52,520 bases of DNA from contig VAWW01000034.1 in assembly GCA_005884575.1 (NCBI GenBank), positions 1 through 52,520 on the forward strand. Reading direction: 5' to 3'. Within the stretch, counting starts at the first letter, position 1. Every line of letters starts with the position of its first letter. A model generated the notes under the pieces. The model did not search any database, was not told the DNA's origin, and was given only the letters and a program-made list of their open reading frames with translations. This document shows, one piece after another, positions 17,842-26,538 of the stretch. Both the position numbers and the translations under genes were made by a program. The stretch comes from Actinomycetota bacterium. Its GTDB lineage: Bacteria > Actinomycetota > Thermoleophilia > Gaiellales > Gaiellaceae.

Positions 17842-18050
17842 CGCAATAGGCCGGTCGGCCCAGACGGAAAAACGGTCATCGGGTGTGTTGAAGTCCGGAA
17901 GACTGTGAGCCTGCCCCTCAGGCTGGTCGGGCGAACCCAGACCCGGCGGCCAGTTGTCGCATTCCGCGGCGCCTTCGAGACTGGCTCTTGATCAAGCCTG
18001 TGAGGTCTGCAAGGCGGCCGTGCCGGTTTCTGCGGAGAACGGAGGTTCCG

Positions 18051-18440
18051 CATGGGCTGGCGGAGGTTTCTCGCGGTCGGGGTGGCCGCCCTCGGTGGCA
18101 CGGGGATCGGCGCCGGCGCCGCCGGCGCATAGACCGGAGCCAGGCGCTCGCGCTCGACGTGTCGGCGCAGGCGAAGATCGACCGCACCTGGAGTGGTCGC
18201 TGCAGGAGCAGGCCTCGCCGGCTCAGTCGACGCTCTACCTCGGTGAGAGCGCGCAGCAGAGCTCGGTCCTTTCGGCCGCCACTGCGGGCTCGACGGACAC
18301 GCGCTCGCTCGTCTGGGGCATCGTCAGCATCAATCCCGACCCGATCGTCCAGATGACGGCGATCGACGGGATGCTCTACACCGGCCCGCCGGAGTCGTAC
18401 ACGCTGTCGCCGTTCCAAGTCACCGACTGTCGAGGCGGGT
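18051..18440 (+). pseudogene. Remnant of a secreted Ig-like/adhesin-type protein
   Basis: An ATG at 18054 starts a signal-peptide-like stretch (MGWRRFLAVGVAALGGTG) that hits a stop at 18130-18132. In other frames the DNA continues as ALDVSAQAKIDRTW, then EWSLQEQASPAQSTLYLGE and LVWGIVSINPDPIVQMTAID, which resemble secreted actinobacterial proteins with repeated beta-sandwich domains. At least two frame changes are needed to join the pieces. Identification is weak. What is clear is that coding-like segments are scattered over frames. The 200 bases before it (17842-18050) hold nothing I can identify. Confidence 0.4.
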
Positions 18441-18940
18441 TGCCACAGATGGCTTGGCGTACGCCGGTCGGCCGGGCCGCCGCGGGCGGTCGCGGCGGGC
18501 CTGCTCTCGATCGGCACCGTTCACGACGCCGGCGCGGCCGGCGCTGGCCTGGTCGCCGCGTAGTCCTTCGACCAGGGATCGGGCACGAGCGCCCCGATCT
18601 CTCGGGCAACGGCAAGCGACGCTGCACAACGCGACCTTCGCGGTGGGCGGCAACGGCCTGCCGCGCGCATACGCGACGACCGGGCTCGTTCACGAGCGCG
18701 ACCGGCTCCGCGGCCGTTCCGCTCACGACCTGGAAGTTCGTCGCAGCGACGTACGACGGCTCGACGATGCGCGTCCACGTCGACGGGACGCAGCTCAGGA
18801 GCGCCGCGACGTCGGGGTCGATCGCAATCTCGGGCGGACAGCTCTCGATCGGCGCCGACTCGGCCTGGGGCGAGTACGGGCGTGTCGGCGACGACGCGAG
18901 CGTCGGCCGTTGCACCAGAATCCTGTCTCGGTTGCACTGG
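18441..18940 (+). pseudogene. Decayed LamG-domain secreted protein
   Basis: A signal-like segment (RAVAAGLLSIGTVHDAGAAGA) runs into GLVAA, then a TAG stop at 18561-18563, then SFDQGSGTSA. The LamG/concanavalin-like domain normally starts GLVAAYSFDEGSGT, so the stop replaces the Tyr codon by one base (TAC to TAG). The domain continues in other frames as DLSGNG, LHNATFAVGG, PLTTWKFVAATYDGSTMR and GGQLSIGADSAWGEY. Two or more additional frameshifts are needed. Such domains are used by exported carbohydrate-binding proteins. Non-functional as written. Confidence 0.55.
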
Positions 18941-18959
18941 GTCGCGGGTGACGGCGATG

Positions 18960-19727
18960 CCGCGCGTGGGAAAGCCGGCGACGCCGTGCGATCCTCGAGC
19001 CGCTCGGCGCGTCCATCGAGCTCGCCCGCGCCTCCAGCGTGCTGTCCCAGTACGGCAACGACTTCGTCAACGTCGGCGACTCGAACATCGACTTCGACGC
19101 CTTCGCGGATGCGACGCCGCACGACGTCTGAGTGTACGACAACCTCTTCCACATCGCGACGAGGATCGACCCGTATCCGGACTTCTTCCGCTTCTACCGA
19201 TCGAGCGGCGTCACGACGACGTCGGTGACGAACTTCAAGCTCTGGAACAGCCTCTTCGTCGACGACACGGGCGGCGGCGGCATGCCGCCGGTGAACATCT
19301 GTTACTACTCGTGCTCGAGCCCCGACCGGCTCCGGGAACGAGATCAAGAACAATCTGTTCGTCAACACAGGCACCGGCGAGGCCTCGCAGTCCGGAGCGA
19401 GCCTCTTCGTCGGAACGGCTGGGTTCACGCGGTCGTCGTTCGCGGTCGGCAACAACGTGTTCGCGCGTACGACCGGGACGAACGTCGTCTGCCTGGTCGG
19501 CAGCTGCTCGGTCGGCAACAGTGCGATCGCGGCCGGCGGGGATGCCAACGCGGCCTTCGCCATGCCGGCCTTCGTGCGGTACGCCCCGGTCGGCGGCGCA
19601 CGACTTCCACCTCGTGTCCGGCGACACCCTGGCCCGCGACACGGGCGTGGCGCTCACGTCGTTCTTCGCGACGGACAAGGGCGGCGTCGCACGTCCGCAA
19701 GGGAGCGGCTGGGACCGCGGGCCGTAG
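18960..19727 (+). pseudogene. Decayed right-handed beta-helix (parallel beta-helix) secreted protein
   Basis: Segments typical of parallel beta-helix proteins follow each other in shifting frames: SSVLSQYGNDFVNVGDSNID, an in-frame TGA at 19129-19131, then VYDNLFHIATRIDPYPDFFR, NFKLWNSLFVDDTGG, EIKNNLFVNTGTGEASQ, FAVGNNVFARTTGTNVVCLV and finally HDFHLVSGDTLARDTGVA before the last stop. The rungs (N-x-x-F-V) and the C-terminal D-x-x-L-x-x-x-S/D pattern match polysaccharide lyase-like helices. It probably was part of the same exported protein or operon as the LamG remnant. Several frameshifts rule out a product. Confidence 0.55.
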
Positions 19728-20010
19728 AGCGGTGGGCAACTGAAGGCCGTGGAAGGTGACGATCCCGTCCTTGTGGATGACGCCGCGCACCGCCTGGGCG
19801 TAGACGCCGGAGATCGTGCCGGAGGCCCTCTCGCTTCTGGATCACGTTTCCGTCAGCGTCCCGCGACGAGCTGATCGAGCGAACGGATCGTTCCGACGCC
19901 ACTCTCCTCTGTCGGTTGCCGGAAACCGCCACCCGAGCGATGATTTCGGGCTTCGACCGGAGTCTCACCCGTGTGAGCGACAAAACACCACCGACAAGGA
20001 GGTCGAAAAG
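19728..20010. other. Non-coding or degenerate spacer before VOC gene
   Basis: No complete gene. On the minus strand a short peptide-like stretch (GTISGVYAQAVRGVIHKDG) is readable at about 19755-19840 but has no start, family or neighbour in frame. The 3' end contains the Shine-Dalgarno (acaaggaggt) of the VOC gene. Confidence 0.4.
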
Positions 20011-20772
20011 ATGAATACGGTCGCATCGACGGTCGGCAAGTTCGTCTGGCACGAGCAGGTTTCGTCCGACCCCAAGCAGGCGCAGGACTTCTACACGCAG
20101 CTGTTCCGCTGGGACACGGAGGTCTTCAAGCCCGGCGAGCTCGACTACACGATGATCTCGTCAGGCGGACAGAGCCACGGCGGCTTCAGCAAAGCCCTCG
20201 AAGGGGCACCGCCGCCGCACTGGCTGAGTCACGTCCGGGTTGAGAACCTGGCCGAGACGATCGAGAAGGCGAAGGGCGCAGGCGGCAAGCTCGCGGCCGG
20301 TCCGTTCGAGATGGCCGAGGTCGGGCGGATCGCGATCCTCACCGACCCGCAGGGGGCCTTCATCAGCGCCTATCAGCCGGAGGGCGAAGGCCCCGCCGCG
20401 CAGGGCGTCTTCGTCTGGGACGAGCTCGGGACGACGGACGCCGACGAGGCGCAGCGCTTCTACGGCGAGGTCTTCGGCTGGACGACGACCGACATGGGGT
20501 CCGAGTACGGCGGTTACCGGATCTTCAACCGCGGCGCCGGCGACGAGAACGGTGTCGCCGGACTGATGGCGCTTCCGGACGACTCGGTGCCGCCGCACTG
20601 GCAGCCGTACGTCGCGGTCGACGACCCCGACGCGACGACCGCGAAAGCGAAGGAGCTCGGCGGCGGCGCGCTGCTCGAGCCGACGGACGTCCCGAAGGTC
20701 GGGCGGCTCGCCGTCCTCCGCGATCCGCAGGGCGCCACGTTCGGGATCATCAGACCCGACCCCGCCTCATAG
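20011..20772 (+). CDS. VOC family protein with two glyoxalase-like domains
   Basis: A 253-residue cytosolic protein made of two vicinal-oxygen-chelate modules. Module 1 (about residues 8-120) starts GKFVWHEQVSSDPKQAQDFY and ends ILTDPQGAFISAYQP. Module 2 (about 127-250) starts GVFVWDELGTTDADEAQRFY and ends VLRDPQGATFGIIRP. This is the layout of the Cfp30B/27-kDa antigen-like VOC proteins of actinobacteria, whose reaction is not established; relatives are glyoxalases, dioxygenases and antibiotic-binding proteins. Start at the ATG 9 bases after aaggaggt. It is the only intact gene in an otherwise decayed 4-kb stretch and is followed by a strong hairpin. Confidence 0.9.
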   Translation: MNTVASTVGKFVWHEQVSSDPKQAQDFYTQLFRWDTEVFKPGELDYTMISSGGQSHGGFSKALEGAPPPHWLSHVRVENLAETIEKAKGAGGKLAAGPFEMAEVGRIAILTDPQGAFISAYQPEGEGPAAQGVFVWDELGTTDADEAQRFYGEVFGWTTTDMGSEYGGYRIFNRGAGDENGVAGLMALPDDSVPPHWQPYVAVDDPDATTAKAKELGGGALLEPTDVPKVGRLAVLRDPQGATFGIIRPDPAS

Positions 20773-20780
20773 CTCTCTCG

Positions 20781-20813
20781 CGCCGGCCGCCGTCACGCGG
20801 GCGGCGGCCGGCG
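20781..20813 (+). terminator. Hairpin terminator after VOC gene
   Basis: A perfect 12-bp stem, cgccggccgccg with cggcggccggcg, around a 9-base loop, starts 8 bases after the VOC stop codon and is followed by a pyrimidine-rich stretch. Confidence 0.7.
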
Positions 20814-21000
20814 ACTTGCCTTCCCCTTGGGAAGGAGGCCTGTCTTCCAGTGCCTGCTTCCCCCGCAACACCGGGGCTCCGCTCCGGCCTCTCCGCGCCG
20901 CTGCGAGACCAGGGTTGCAGACCAGGGTCTTCCACAGGTTCGGAGCGGGGCCGAGACCGCCAGGCTGGTCCGACTACCAACCACGGCGTCAGGAGACCAG

Positions 21001-21735
21001 ATGGCTGTTTCAAGCACCGGCCTGCAGGCGCAACGACCGAAGGCACCACGATTCGCCCCTTCCACATCGACATTCCCGATGCGCAGGTCGACGACCTTCG
21101 CCCCGCGCGTCAACGCGACCTGGGGCAGCGACTACGACTGGCGCAAGGGCGAGGCAAAGGTAATGCCTTGCCCCAGTTCGTGACCGAGATCGACGGCGTC
21201 GACATCCAGTTCGCGCACGTTCGCTCGAAGCACGAGGACGCGTTGCCGCTGCTCATGACGCACGGCTGGCCCAGCTCGATCTTCGAGCTCCTGAAGGTCG
21301 TCGGGCCTCTCACCGATCCGACGGCCCACGGCGGCAGCGCCGAGGACGCAGGCGCCGGAAGGACTGCTCGCTATCCACCTCAACATGCCCGCGACCGTGC
21401 CGCCGAGTATCGCGAAGCTTCGCCGCGAGCACGAACCGGTGCCCTCGGAGTTCTCCGACGCGGAGAAGACCGCGTACGCGCAGCTCGGTGCCTTCTACAC
21501 GAAGGGCTCCGGCTACGCAGCGATCATGAACACGCGGCCGCAGACCATCGGCTACGCGCTGGCGGATTCGCCCGTCGGCCTCTCTGCCTTCTACTACGAC
21601 AGTTCGCCGTCTGGACGGACAGCGGTGGTGAGCCCGAGCGGTCGCTCACGCGGGACGAGATGCTCGACGACGTCTCGCTGTACTGGTTCACGAATACCGG
21701 GACGTCTTCCTCACGGTCGTACTGCCTGGGAGCAG
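21001..21735 (+). pseudogene. Decayed epoxide hydrolase (EHN/microsomal type)
   Basis: An ATG after caggagaccag begins MAVSSTG. One frame over, the epoxide hydrolase N-terminal domain reads TTIRPFHIDIPDAQVDDL, then DYDWRKGEAK, ALPQFVTEIDGVDIQFAHV and the oxyanion-hole motif LLMTHGWPSSIFELL. After GPLTDPTAHGGSAEDA the sequence jumps to a later part, LAIHLNMPATVPPSIA, so the nucleophile elbow (G-G-D-W-G in this family) is deleted. The C-terminal part YALADSPVGLSAFYYD and SLTRDEMLDDVSLYWFTNTG lies in yet other frames. At least three frameshifts plus a deletion: inactive. Confidence 0.7.
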
Positions 21736-22306
21736 CCCGGACTTCTGGACGTACACCTGTATCAACTGGCTCCGCACGCTCCCCTACATCCGCGCCTGGC
21801 CCGGAAGTACAGAAATCGGGGATTGGTGGTGATCGGCGTGCACACGCCCGAGTCGCATTCGAGCGAGACGCCGACAACGTCCGCGAGGTCACGAATGACC
21901 GGGAGATCGACTATCCCGTCGCGATCGACAGCGACTGCACGGTCTGGCGCGCTTTCGGCAACCGATACTGGCCGGCCCTCTACTTCGTCGATCCAGAAGG
22001 GTCCATCCGCCAGACCGCTCGCCCGAGCGGCTGAGCTCAATCAGTGGGCGCTCGCGGGGTGACTGGACGCTGGGAAGCGAGGCCACTCTGCTCAACCAGG
22101 CCGGCGGACGGATCGTCCACCGCTTTCATGCCCGCGACCTGCATCTCGTCATGGGACCGGCAGCAGGAGGGGCGCCCAGCCGCTTTCGCGCTCTCATCGA
22201 CGGACTGCCGCCGGGCTATCCGCCAGCGTGACCCGGTCACCGAGCGCACGTTCGAGATCGCGTTCCTCGACAGGGCGTTCAGGCCTACGTGTTCACGTTC
22301 GGTTAG
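21736..22306 (+). pseudogene. Decayed DipZ-type thioredoxin-like protein (C-terminal part)
   Basis: FWTYTCINWLRTLPYIRAW is the redox-fold start of DipZ-like thioredoxin proteins, followed by GLVVIGVHTPE, FERDADNVREVTNDREIDYP and FGNRYWPALYFVDPEG. The following 250 bases, in other frames, read GDWTLGSEATLLNQAGGRIV, RFHARDLHLVMGP, TERTFEIAFLDR and QAYVFTFG before a TAG, which match the carbohydrate-binding-like C-terminal domain of the same family. The cytochrome-biogenesis membrane part is absent. The join with the epoxide hydrolase piece at about 21735 removes the 5' part. Several frameshifts; no product expected. Confidence 0.65.
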
Positions 22307-22336
22307 GGACGCCGCGGAGCGTGAGAACATTGACGG

Positions 22337-23911
22337 TCACACGACGTGGCGGAGTAGTCGCCGCTCGACCACGACTGGCACGAGCAGGTCGCGGTAGCCG
22401 TGGGCGTCGAAGAGCACCGTCACCTGGTCGCCGTCGTAGCGCTGGACGGTGCCCTCGCCCCAGCGGTCGCTTGCGACGCGCTCGCCGACGGCGAACGGCT
22501 CGACGATCGATTCCTGCGTCTGGGCGAGGCGGTCGTTGTCGCAGTTGCCACAGGGACCGCGGTAGTCCTGCCCGAAGTACGAGAGCAGGAACGAGCGGCG
22601 GCAGCCCGCGTGCTCGGCGTAGCGACGCATCATCTCGAGCCGTGAGCGCTCGACCTCGTTCTCGCGCTCCGTCTCGGCCTCCGATGCTGCGATCGCGGCG
22701 GCGACGCTCAGCGCTCCCGTCCAGCGGACGTCGCCGCCGGCGTCCCAGACTGCTGCGCCCAGATCGACCAGGCGGACGAGCGCCGCCGTGAGCTGCCGCG
22801 TCGCACCGACGTCGCTTCCCACCGCGAGCAGCTCCGCGACGCGCGCGACCGCGTCGCTGCGAACGCTACGCGAAGTGAGGTGCACAGCGGCGCCGAAGTC
22901 CTCGGGCCGGAAGAGCAGGCGTGCGTGCGCGGCCTCGTCGTCGCGGCCGGCCCGCCCGAGCTCCTGGTAATACGCGTCGAGCGAGGCCGGCGGATCCATG
23001 TGCAGCACCCAGCGCACGTCCGGCTTGTCGATGCCCATGCCGAAGGCGACCGTGGCGGCGACGATGCGGACTGAGCCGTCGAGGTATGCCGTCATCGACT
23101 CGCGCCGCACGCGCGGCGAGAGGCCGGCATGGTAGAGCGTCACCTTGTGTCCCGCCGAGGCGAGGACGTCGTGCGCCGCCTGCGCGCCGGCGTGCGTCGC
23201 GGCGTAGACGATTCCCGGCCCGGCGAGCTCGGCCGCGGCGCGCTCTGCCTCGCGGTACTTCTCCCCGACTGAGCCCACCCGCCGCACAGCCAGCTCGATG
23301 TGCGGTCGGTCGAAGTCGCCGACCACCACTTCGGGCTCGCGAAGGCCGAGACGGCGGCAGATCTCGAGCCGCACGGGCTGCGCGGCCGTCGCGGTCAGAG
23401 CGATCCGCACCGGAACTTCAAGCGCATCCGCCTGCGCTCCCAGCCGCATGTAGTCCGTGCGGAAGTCGTGACCCCACTGGCTGATCAGGTGCGCCTCGTC
23501 GACCACGAACAGCCCCGGCCGCGCGTGCTGCAGCGCCTCCCGCGTGCGCGCGTTGCTCAGCTGCTCGGGCGAGAGGAACACGAACGTGTCCGCGTCGCAC
23601 GAGGCAGCGAGCGCCGCCGCGTGCGCACCCACCGATTGATGCGAGTTGAGGACAATCGCCGGTAGACCGGCGGCGCGAAGATGCGCGAGCTGATCGTCCT
23701 GCAACGCGATCAGCGGCGAGACGACCACCGTCGGCCCGGCCCGCATGAGGCCGGCGAGCTCGTAGATCGCGGACTTGCCGCCGCCGGTGGGCAGCACGGC
23801 GAGCACGTCGCGTCCGCCGGCCGCCGCGGCAACCGCACGGAGTTGCCCGGGCCGCAGACGCTCGAACCCGAGTCGCACCCGCGCGAGCTCTGCAACCGCC
23901 TTCTTGTTCAT
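22337..23911 (-). CDS. RecQ-like ATP-dependent DNA helicase
   Basis: A 524-residue SF2 helicase of the RecQ family. Visible: motif 0 (GFERLRPGQLRAV), Walker A LAVLPTGGGKSAIYEL near residue 45, the DEAH box GLFVVDEAHLISQWGHDFR, motif III-like ALTATAAQ, motif V VAATVAFGMGIDKPDVR and motif VI YYQELGRAGRDDEA. A zinc-binding region (AGCRRSFLLSYFG, then CGNCD) follows, and then a short C-terminal beta domain (GERVASDRWGEGTVQRYDG) instead of HRDC. It is shorter than E. coli RecQ (about 610) and resembles the actinobacterial RecQ/DEAD-like group. It unwinds DNA 3'-5' in repair or fork restart. Monocistronic in this window. Confidence 0.93.
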   Translation of the reverse strand: MNKKAVAELARVRLGFERLRPGQLRAVAAAAGGRDVLAVLPTGGGKSAIYELAGLMRAGPTVVVSPLIALQDDQLAHLRAAGLPAIVLNSHQSVGAHAAALAASCDADTFVFLSPEQLSNARTREALQHARPGLFVVDEAHLISQWGHDFRTDYMRLGAQADALEVPVRIALTATAAQPVRLEICRRLGLREPEVVVGDFDRPHIELAVRRVGSVGEKYREAERAAAELAGPGIVYAATHAGAQAAHDVLASAGHKVTLYHAGLSPRVRRESMTAYLDGSVRIVAATVAFGMGIDKPDVRWVLHMDPPASLDAYYQELGRAGRDDEAAHARLLFRPEDFGAAVHLTSRSVRSDAVARVAELLAVGSDVGATRQLTAALVRLVDLGAAVWDAGGDVRWTGALSVAAAIAASEAETERENEVERSRLEMMRRYAEHAGCRRSFLLSYFGQDYRGPCGNCDNDRLAQTQESIVEPFAVGERVASDRWGEGTVQRYDGDQVTVLFDAHGYRDLLVPVVVERRLLRHVV

Positions 23912-24044
23912 ACGAGCTCAACGCTAGCCCGCACGAGCGCGCTCACGCGGGCCCGACGCCTAGGGAGCCGCTCAGCCCGTCTTCAGGCCGGGCCCGGGCA
24001 CGCTCTCGACCTCCTCGGGGCGGAGGACGGCTATCCACGCTTCG

Positions 24045-24695
24045 TCAGCGGCTCAGTAGCCGCCGTGCCGCCTCGCGATCGGGGACGTGGAGCTTCCGGA
24101 GGACTGCGGCGACATGCGTGCGCACGGTGCCGGGCGCGATGAACAGGCGGCGCGCGATGTCACGGGTGCCGAGCCCCTGAAGCATGAGATCGAGGACCTC
24201 GCCCTCGCGACCGGTGAGCGCTACCCCCGATGCATCGGCGATCGCGACCTGCCGCCGGTCGCGCGCGCGGAACTCGGCGATCACGCGCGCGGCAAGTCGG
24301 CGCGAGAGGGCCGCTTCACCACGCAGTACGCCGCCGAGAATCGCCGGCAGCCGCTCGGGATTGGTGTCCTTGGAGAGGTAGCCGGAAGCCCCCGCGCGAA
24401 GCGCGTCGAAGAGATCGAGGTCGTCCTCCGCCGCGGCGAGCATCACGACCGCGGTCTCGGGCAGCTTCGCCGTGATGCGGGCGGCCGCAGCGATGCCGCC
24501 CCCATGCAGGCGCACGTCCAGCAGGCAAACCTGCGGGCGCTCTCGCTCGGCAGCCTCGACGGCGCCGTCGGCGTCGGCGGCGTCGGCGCAGACGGCGAAG
24601 CCCCCGCGCTCGAGGGCGAGGCGCAGGCCCGCTCGCGTCGGCGCGTGGCTGTCCGCGAGGAGCACGCAGATGCGGCCGTTGCGCTCGTCTCCCAC
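24045..24695 (-). CDS. NarL/FixJ-family response regulator
   Basis: A 216-residue regulator. The receiver starts CVLLADSHAPTRAGLRLALE, with the acidic pair reduced to Asp-Ser. The phospho-acceptor Asp is in VCLLDVRLHGGG, the usual Thr/Ser switch residue is Ala (VVMLAAAEDD), and Lys is in GYLSKDTNPE. The C-terminal HTH is LTGREGEVLDLMLQG and TRDIARRLFIAPGTVRTHVAAVLRKL. No kinase lies beside it, so it is an orphan in this window. The missing switch residue and altered acidic pair suggest weakened or non-canonical phospho-signalling. It is on the same strand as the RecQ gene downstream, with 133 bases between. Confidence 0.88.
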   Translation of the reverse strand: MGDERNGRICVLLADSHAPTRAGLRLALERGGFAVCADAADADGAVEAAERERPQVCLLDVRLHGGGIAAAARITAKLPETAVVMLAAAEDDLDLFDALRAGASGYLSKDTNPERLPAILGGVLRGEAALSRRLAARVIAEFRARDRRQVAIADASGVALTGREGEVLDLMLQGLGTRDIARRLFIAPGTVRTHVAAVLRKLHVPDREAARRLLSR

Positions 24696-24971
24696 CGGCG
24701 CCTAACCAGGCGCAGCGTGCCGGCCGCGCCGGGCAGTCGCCGCAGGAAGGAGGGGCCGCAGTGCCATCGCCGTTGCTCACGTCATCCCCTCGTGACGACG
24801 CTGACAAACGTCGCGCGGCGGAACGCCCGTATCTCGCGAGCGCCGTCGCGCGTTGCAGAGTCGCATCCGGCGGCGGCGTTCGCGATCCAGCTCAATCGTG
24901 CTGTGGCTGGTCTGGAGGGCTCACGGCGTCGGCGGGGGGTATCCGCCACTGCAAAAAGCCACGGAGGGACC
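24696..24971. promoter_or_regulatory. Divergent intergenic region, regulator / secreted protein
   Basis: 276 bases without a gene, holding the promoters of the minus-strand regulator and the plus-strand surface genes. A good Shine-Dalgarno (acggagggacc) precedes the secreted protein. No palindrome or clear promoter boxes were recognised. Confidence 0.35.
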
Positions 24972-25487
24972 ATGAAGGGCACGCTCCATACGCAGCGGCT
25001 TGGGCGCCTGTTTTTCGCTGCCGCGACATTCGTGCTGCTCGTGGCGGGCGCGCTGATCGGCGCGCCCGCCGCGGCGGCGGACACGGCGGTCTCCGAAACA
25101 ACTGCCTTCACGTACACGGCCGACAACCTGTGCACCGGAGAGCTGATCAGCGGCACGGGCAACATGCACTTTCTCTTGCATGAGAACCTGTCGGCGAACG
25201 GCGCGATCGAGCACTATCTCGACGTGCATATCGACGGACTGAAGGCGATCGGGATGCCGAGCGGCAAGACGTACATCGTTCAGGACGTCTACAGCGACGA
25301 GTTCGTGATCGCCGGCGCAACTGAGGAGACGTTCGACATCACGGCGCATTTCATCCGTCAAGGCGAGGACGGCACGCTCATCCTCGGCGACGACTTCTAC
25401 GAGTACATGCGCACGCACATCACCGCGAACGCCAACGGCATGGTGACGGCGTTCTCCATCAGGACAAACGACATGCCCTGCCAGTAG
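24972..25487 (+). CDS. Secreted hypothetical protein
   Basis: A 171-residue exported protein. The signal peptide is RLFFAAATFVLLVAGALIGAPAAAA, with cleavage after Ala about residue 36. The mature part of 135 residues is rich in beta-type sequence: TTAFTYTADNLCTGELISG, MHFLLHENLSANGAIEHYLD, YIVQDVYSDEFV, and ends TNDMPCQ. Two Cys, one near the start and one at the very end of the mature protein, could form a disulfide. I do not recognise the family. It is the first gene of a plus-strand run with an anchored repeat protein 4 bases downstream, so they are probably co-transcribed. Start fixed by gaggg before ATG. Confidence 0.75.
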   Translation: MKGTLHTQRLGRLFFAAATFVLLVAGALIGAPAAAADTAVSETTAFTYTADNLCTGELISGTGNMHFLLHENLSANGAIEHYLDVHIDGLKAIGMPSGKTYIVQDVYSDEFVIAGATEETFDITAHFIRQGEDGTLILGDDFYEYMRTHITANANGMVTAFSIRTNDMPCQ

Positions 25488-25491
25488 GCGG

Positions 25492-26499
25492 GTGAATGAC
25501 GATATGTGGCGCCAGCGCGTCGCGCGTCGGCCGGGGATACGGCTGGGAGCGGCCGTGGCTCTCGCAGTCGCGGCGGGTTTGATCACGTGGCTGGCGCTGC
25601 GCGGCAACGGCGGCTCGACGCACGCCGTGCGAGCGCCGGCCCACGCGGCATCGGCACACGAGCTCGCGGCGCTGCCGTCGAACGTCCACCACCCGGTGTA
25701 CTGGGCCGGTCCGAAGCCGGGATACACGTACGAGGTCACCCGCACGCACGCCGGGCTCATCTTCATCCGCTACTTGCCGACCGGCGTCGCGGTCGGCACG
25801 AAGCACGAGTACCTCACGATCGGCACGTATCCGACCAAGAACGCTCTGGCCGCCGTGCGCGCGATTGCAAAGCGCCTGCGGGCGACGCCGCTGACGCTGA
25901 GCGGGGGCGGCTTGGCGGTTCAAGATACGAAGCATCCGAGCAGCGTCTACTTCGCATACCCCGGGTCCGACTACCAGGTCGAGGTCTTCGATCCTTCGCC
26001 GGCCCGAGCGCGAAGCTTGGCGTTGTCGGGGCGGGTAACGCCGATCGGCTCGGGCTCGGGACCGACGAAGGCGACGACAGTGCTAGCCGCGGCCGCCAGC
26101 GCCGGCGATCTCCGTCGGCTCGCTGCGTCGGTCGGTCACCCCGTGTACTGGGCCGGAGTCCAGCCGGGCATGACCTACGAGCAGACGCGGACGAGCGACG
26201 GCAGGATCTACATCCGCTACTTGCCGGCGGGGGTCAAGCCTGGAGATCGGCGGCCGCACTTGACCGTCGGCACCTACCCGCTGCCGCACGCAGTCGCAGC
26301 GGTGAAGGCCATCGCGAAGCGGACGAGCGCGCAGACATTCCCGGTCGCCGGCACTGGGGTCGGCGTCGTCGACTCCGCCCACCCGACGAGCGTCTACCTC
26401 GCCTTCCCGGGCTCGGACTATGAGATCGAAGTGTTCGACCCCTCCGCTGCACGAGCGCGCCGGATCGTTGCCTCGGGCCGGATCGCGCCCGTGCGCTGA
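25492..26499 (+). CDS. Membrane-anchored protein with two tandem copies of an unknown domain
   Basis: A 335-residue protein. A short basic N-terminus is followed by one membrane helix (LGAAVALAVAAGLITWLAL), then a linker, then two copies of an approximately 125-residue domain (about residues 57-185 and 206-335). Both copies share HPVYWAG-x-x-PG-x-TYE-x-TRT, IRYLP-x-GV, T-x-GTYP, AVxAIAKR, SVYxAxPGSDY and EVFDPSxARAR. The domain is unknown to me. Conserved Tyr/Trp patches suggest an extracellular binding surface. GTG 25492 is used, and ATG 25504 is an alternative. It begins 4 bases after the secreted protein stop, so both are likely one operon, followed by the GT-C-like gene 39 bases on. Confidence 0.8.
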   Translation: MNDDMWRQRVARRPGIRLGAAVALAVAAGLITWLALRGNGGSTHAVRAPAHAASAHELAALPSNVHHPVYWAGPKPGYTYEVTRTHAGLIFIRYLPTGVAVGTKHEYLTIGTYPTKNALAAVRAIAKRLRATPLTLSGGGLAVQDTKHPSSVYFAYPGSDYQVEVFDPSPARARSLALSGRVTPIGSGSGPTKATTVLAAAASAGDLRRLAASVGHPVYWAGVQPGMTYEQTRTSDGRIYIRYLPAGVKPGDRRPHLTVGTYPLPHAVAAVKAIAKRTSAQTFPVAGTGVGVVDSAHPTSVYLAFPGSDYEIEVFDPSAARARRIVASGRIAPVR

Positions 26500-26538
26500 C
26501 GCCGCGAACGGCGCCGGAACGACACACGCCGGGATTCG

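Noticed and set aside
19654-20052. Minus-strand open frame between the beta-helix remnant and the VOC gene
   Set aside because: Only a 20-residue stretch (GTISGVYAQAVRGVIHKDG) looks protein-like, and it is in a different frame from the rest. No start or family.
25492-26499. Repeat protein as a penicillin-binding or lipoprotein family member
   Set aside because: No lipobox Cys, no S-x-x-K or other catalytic motif; the repeats match nothing I recognise.
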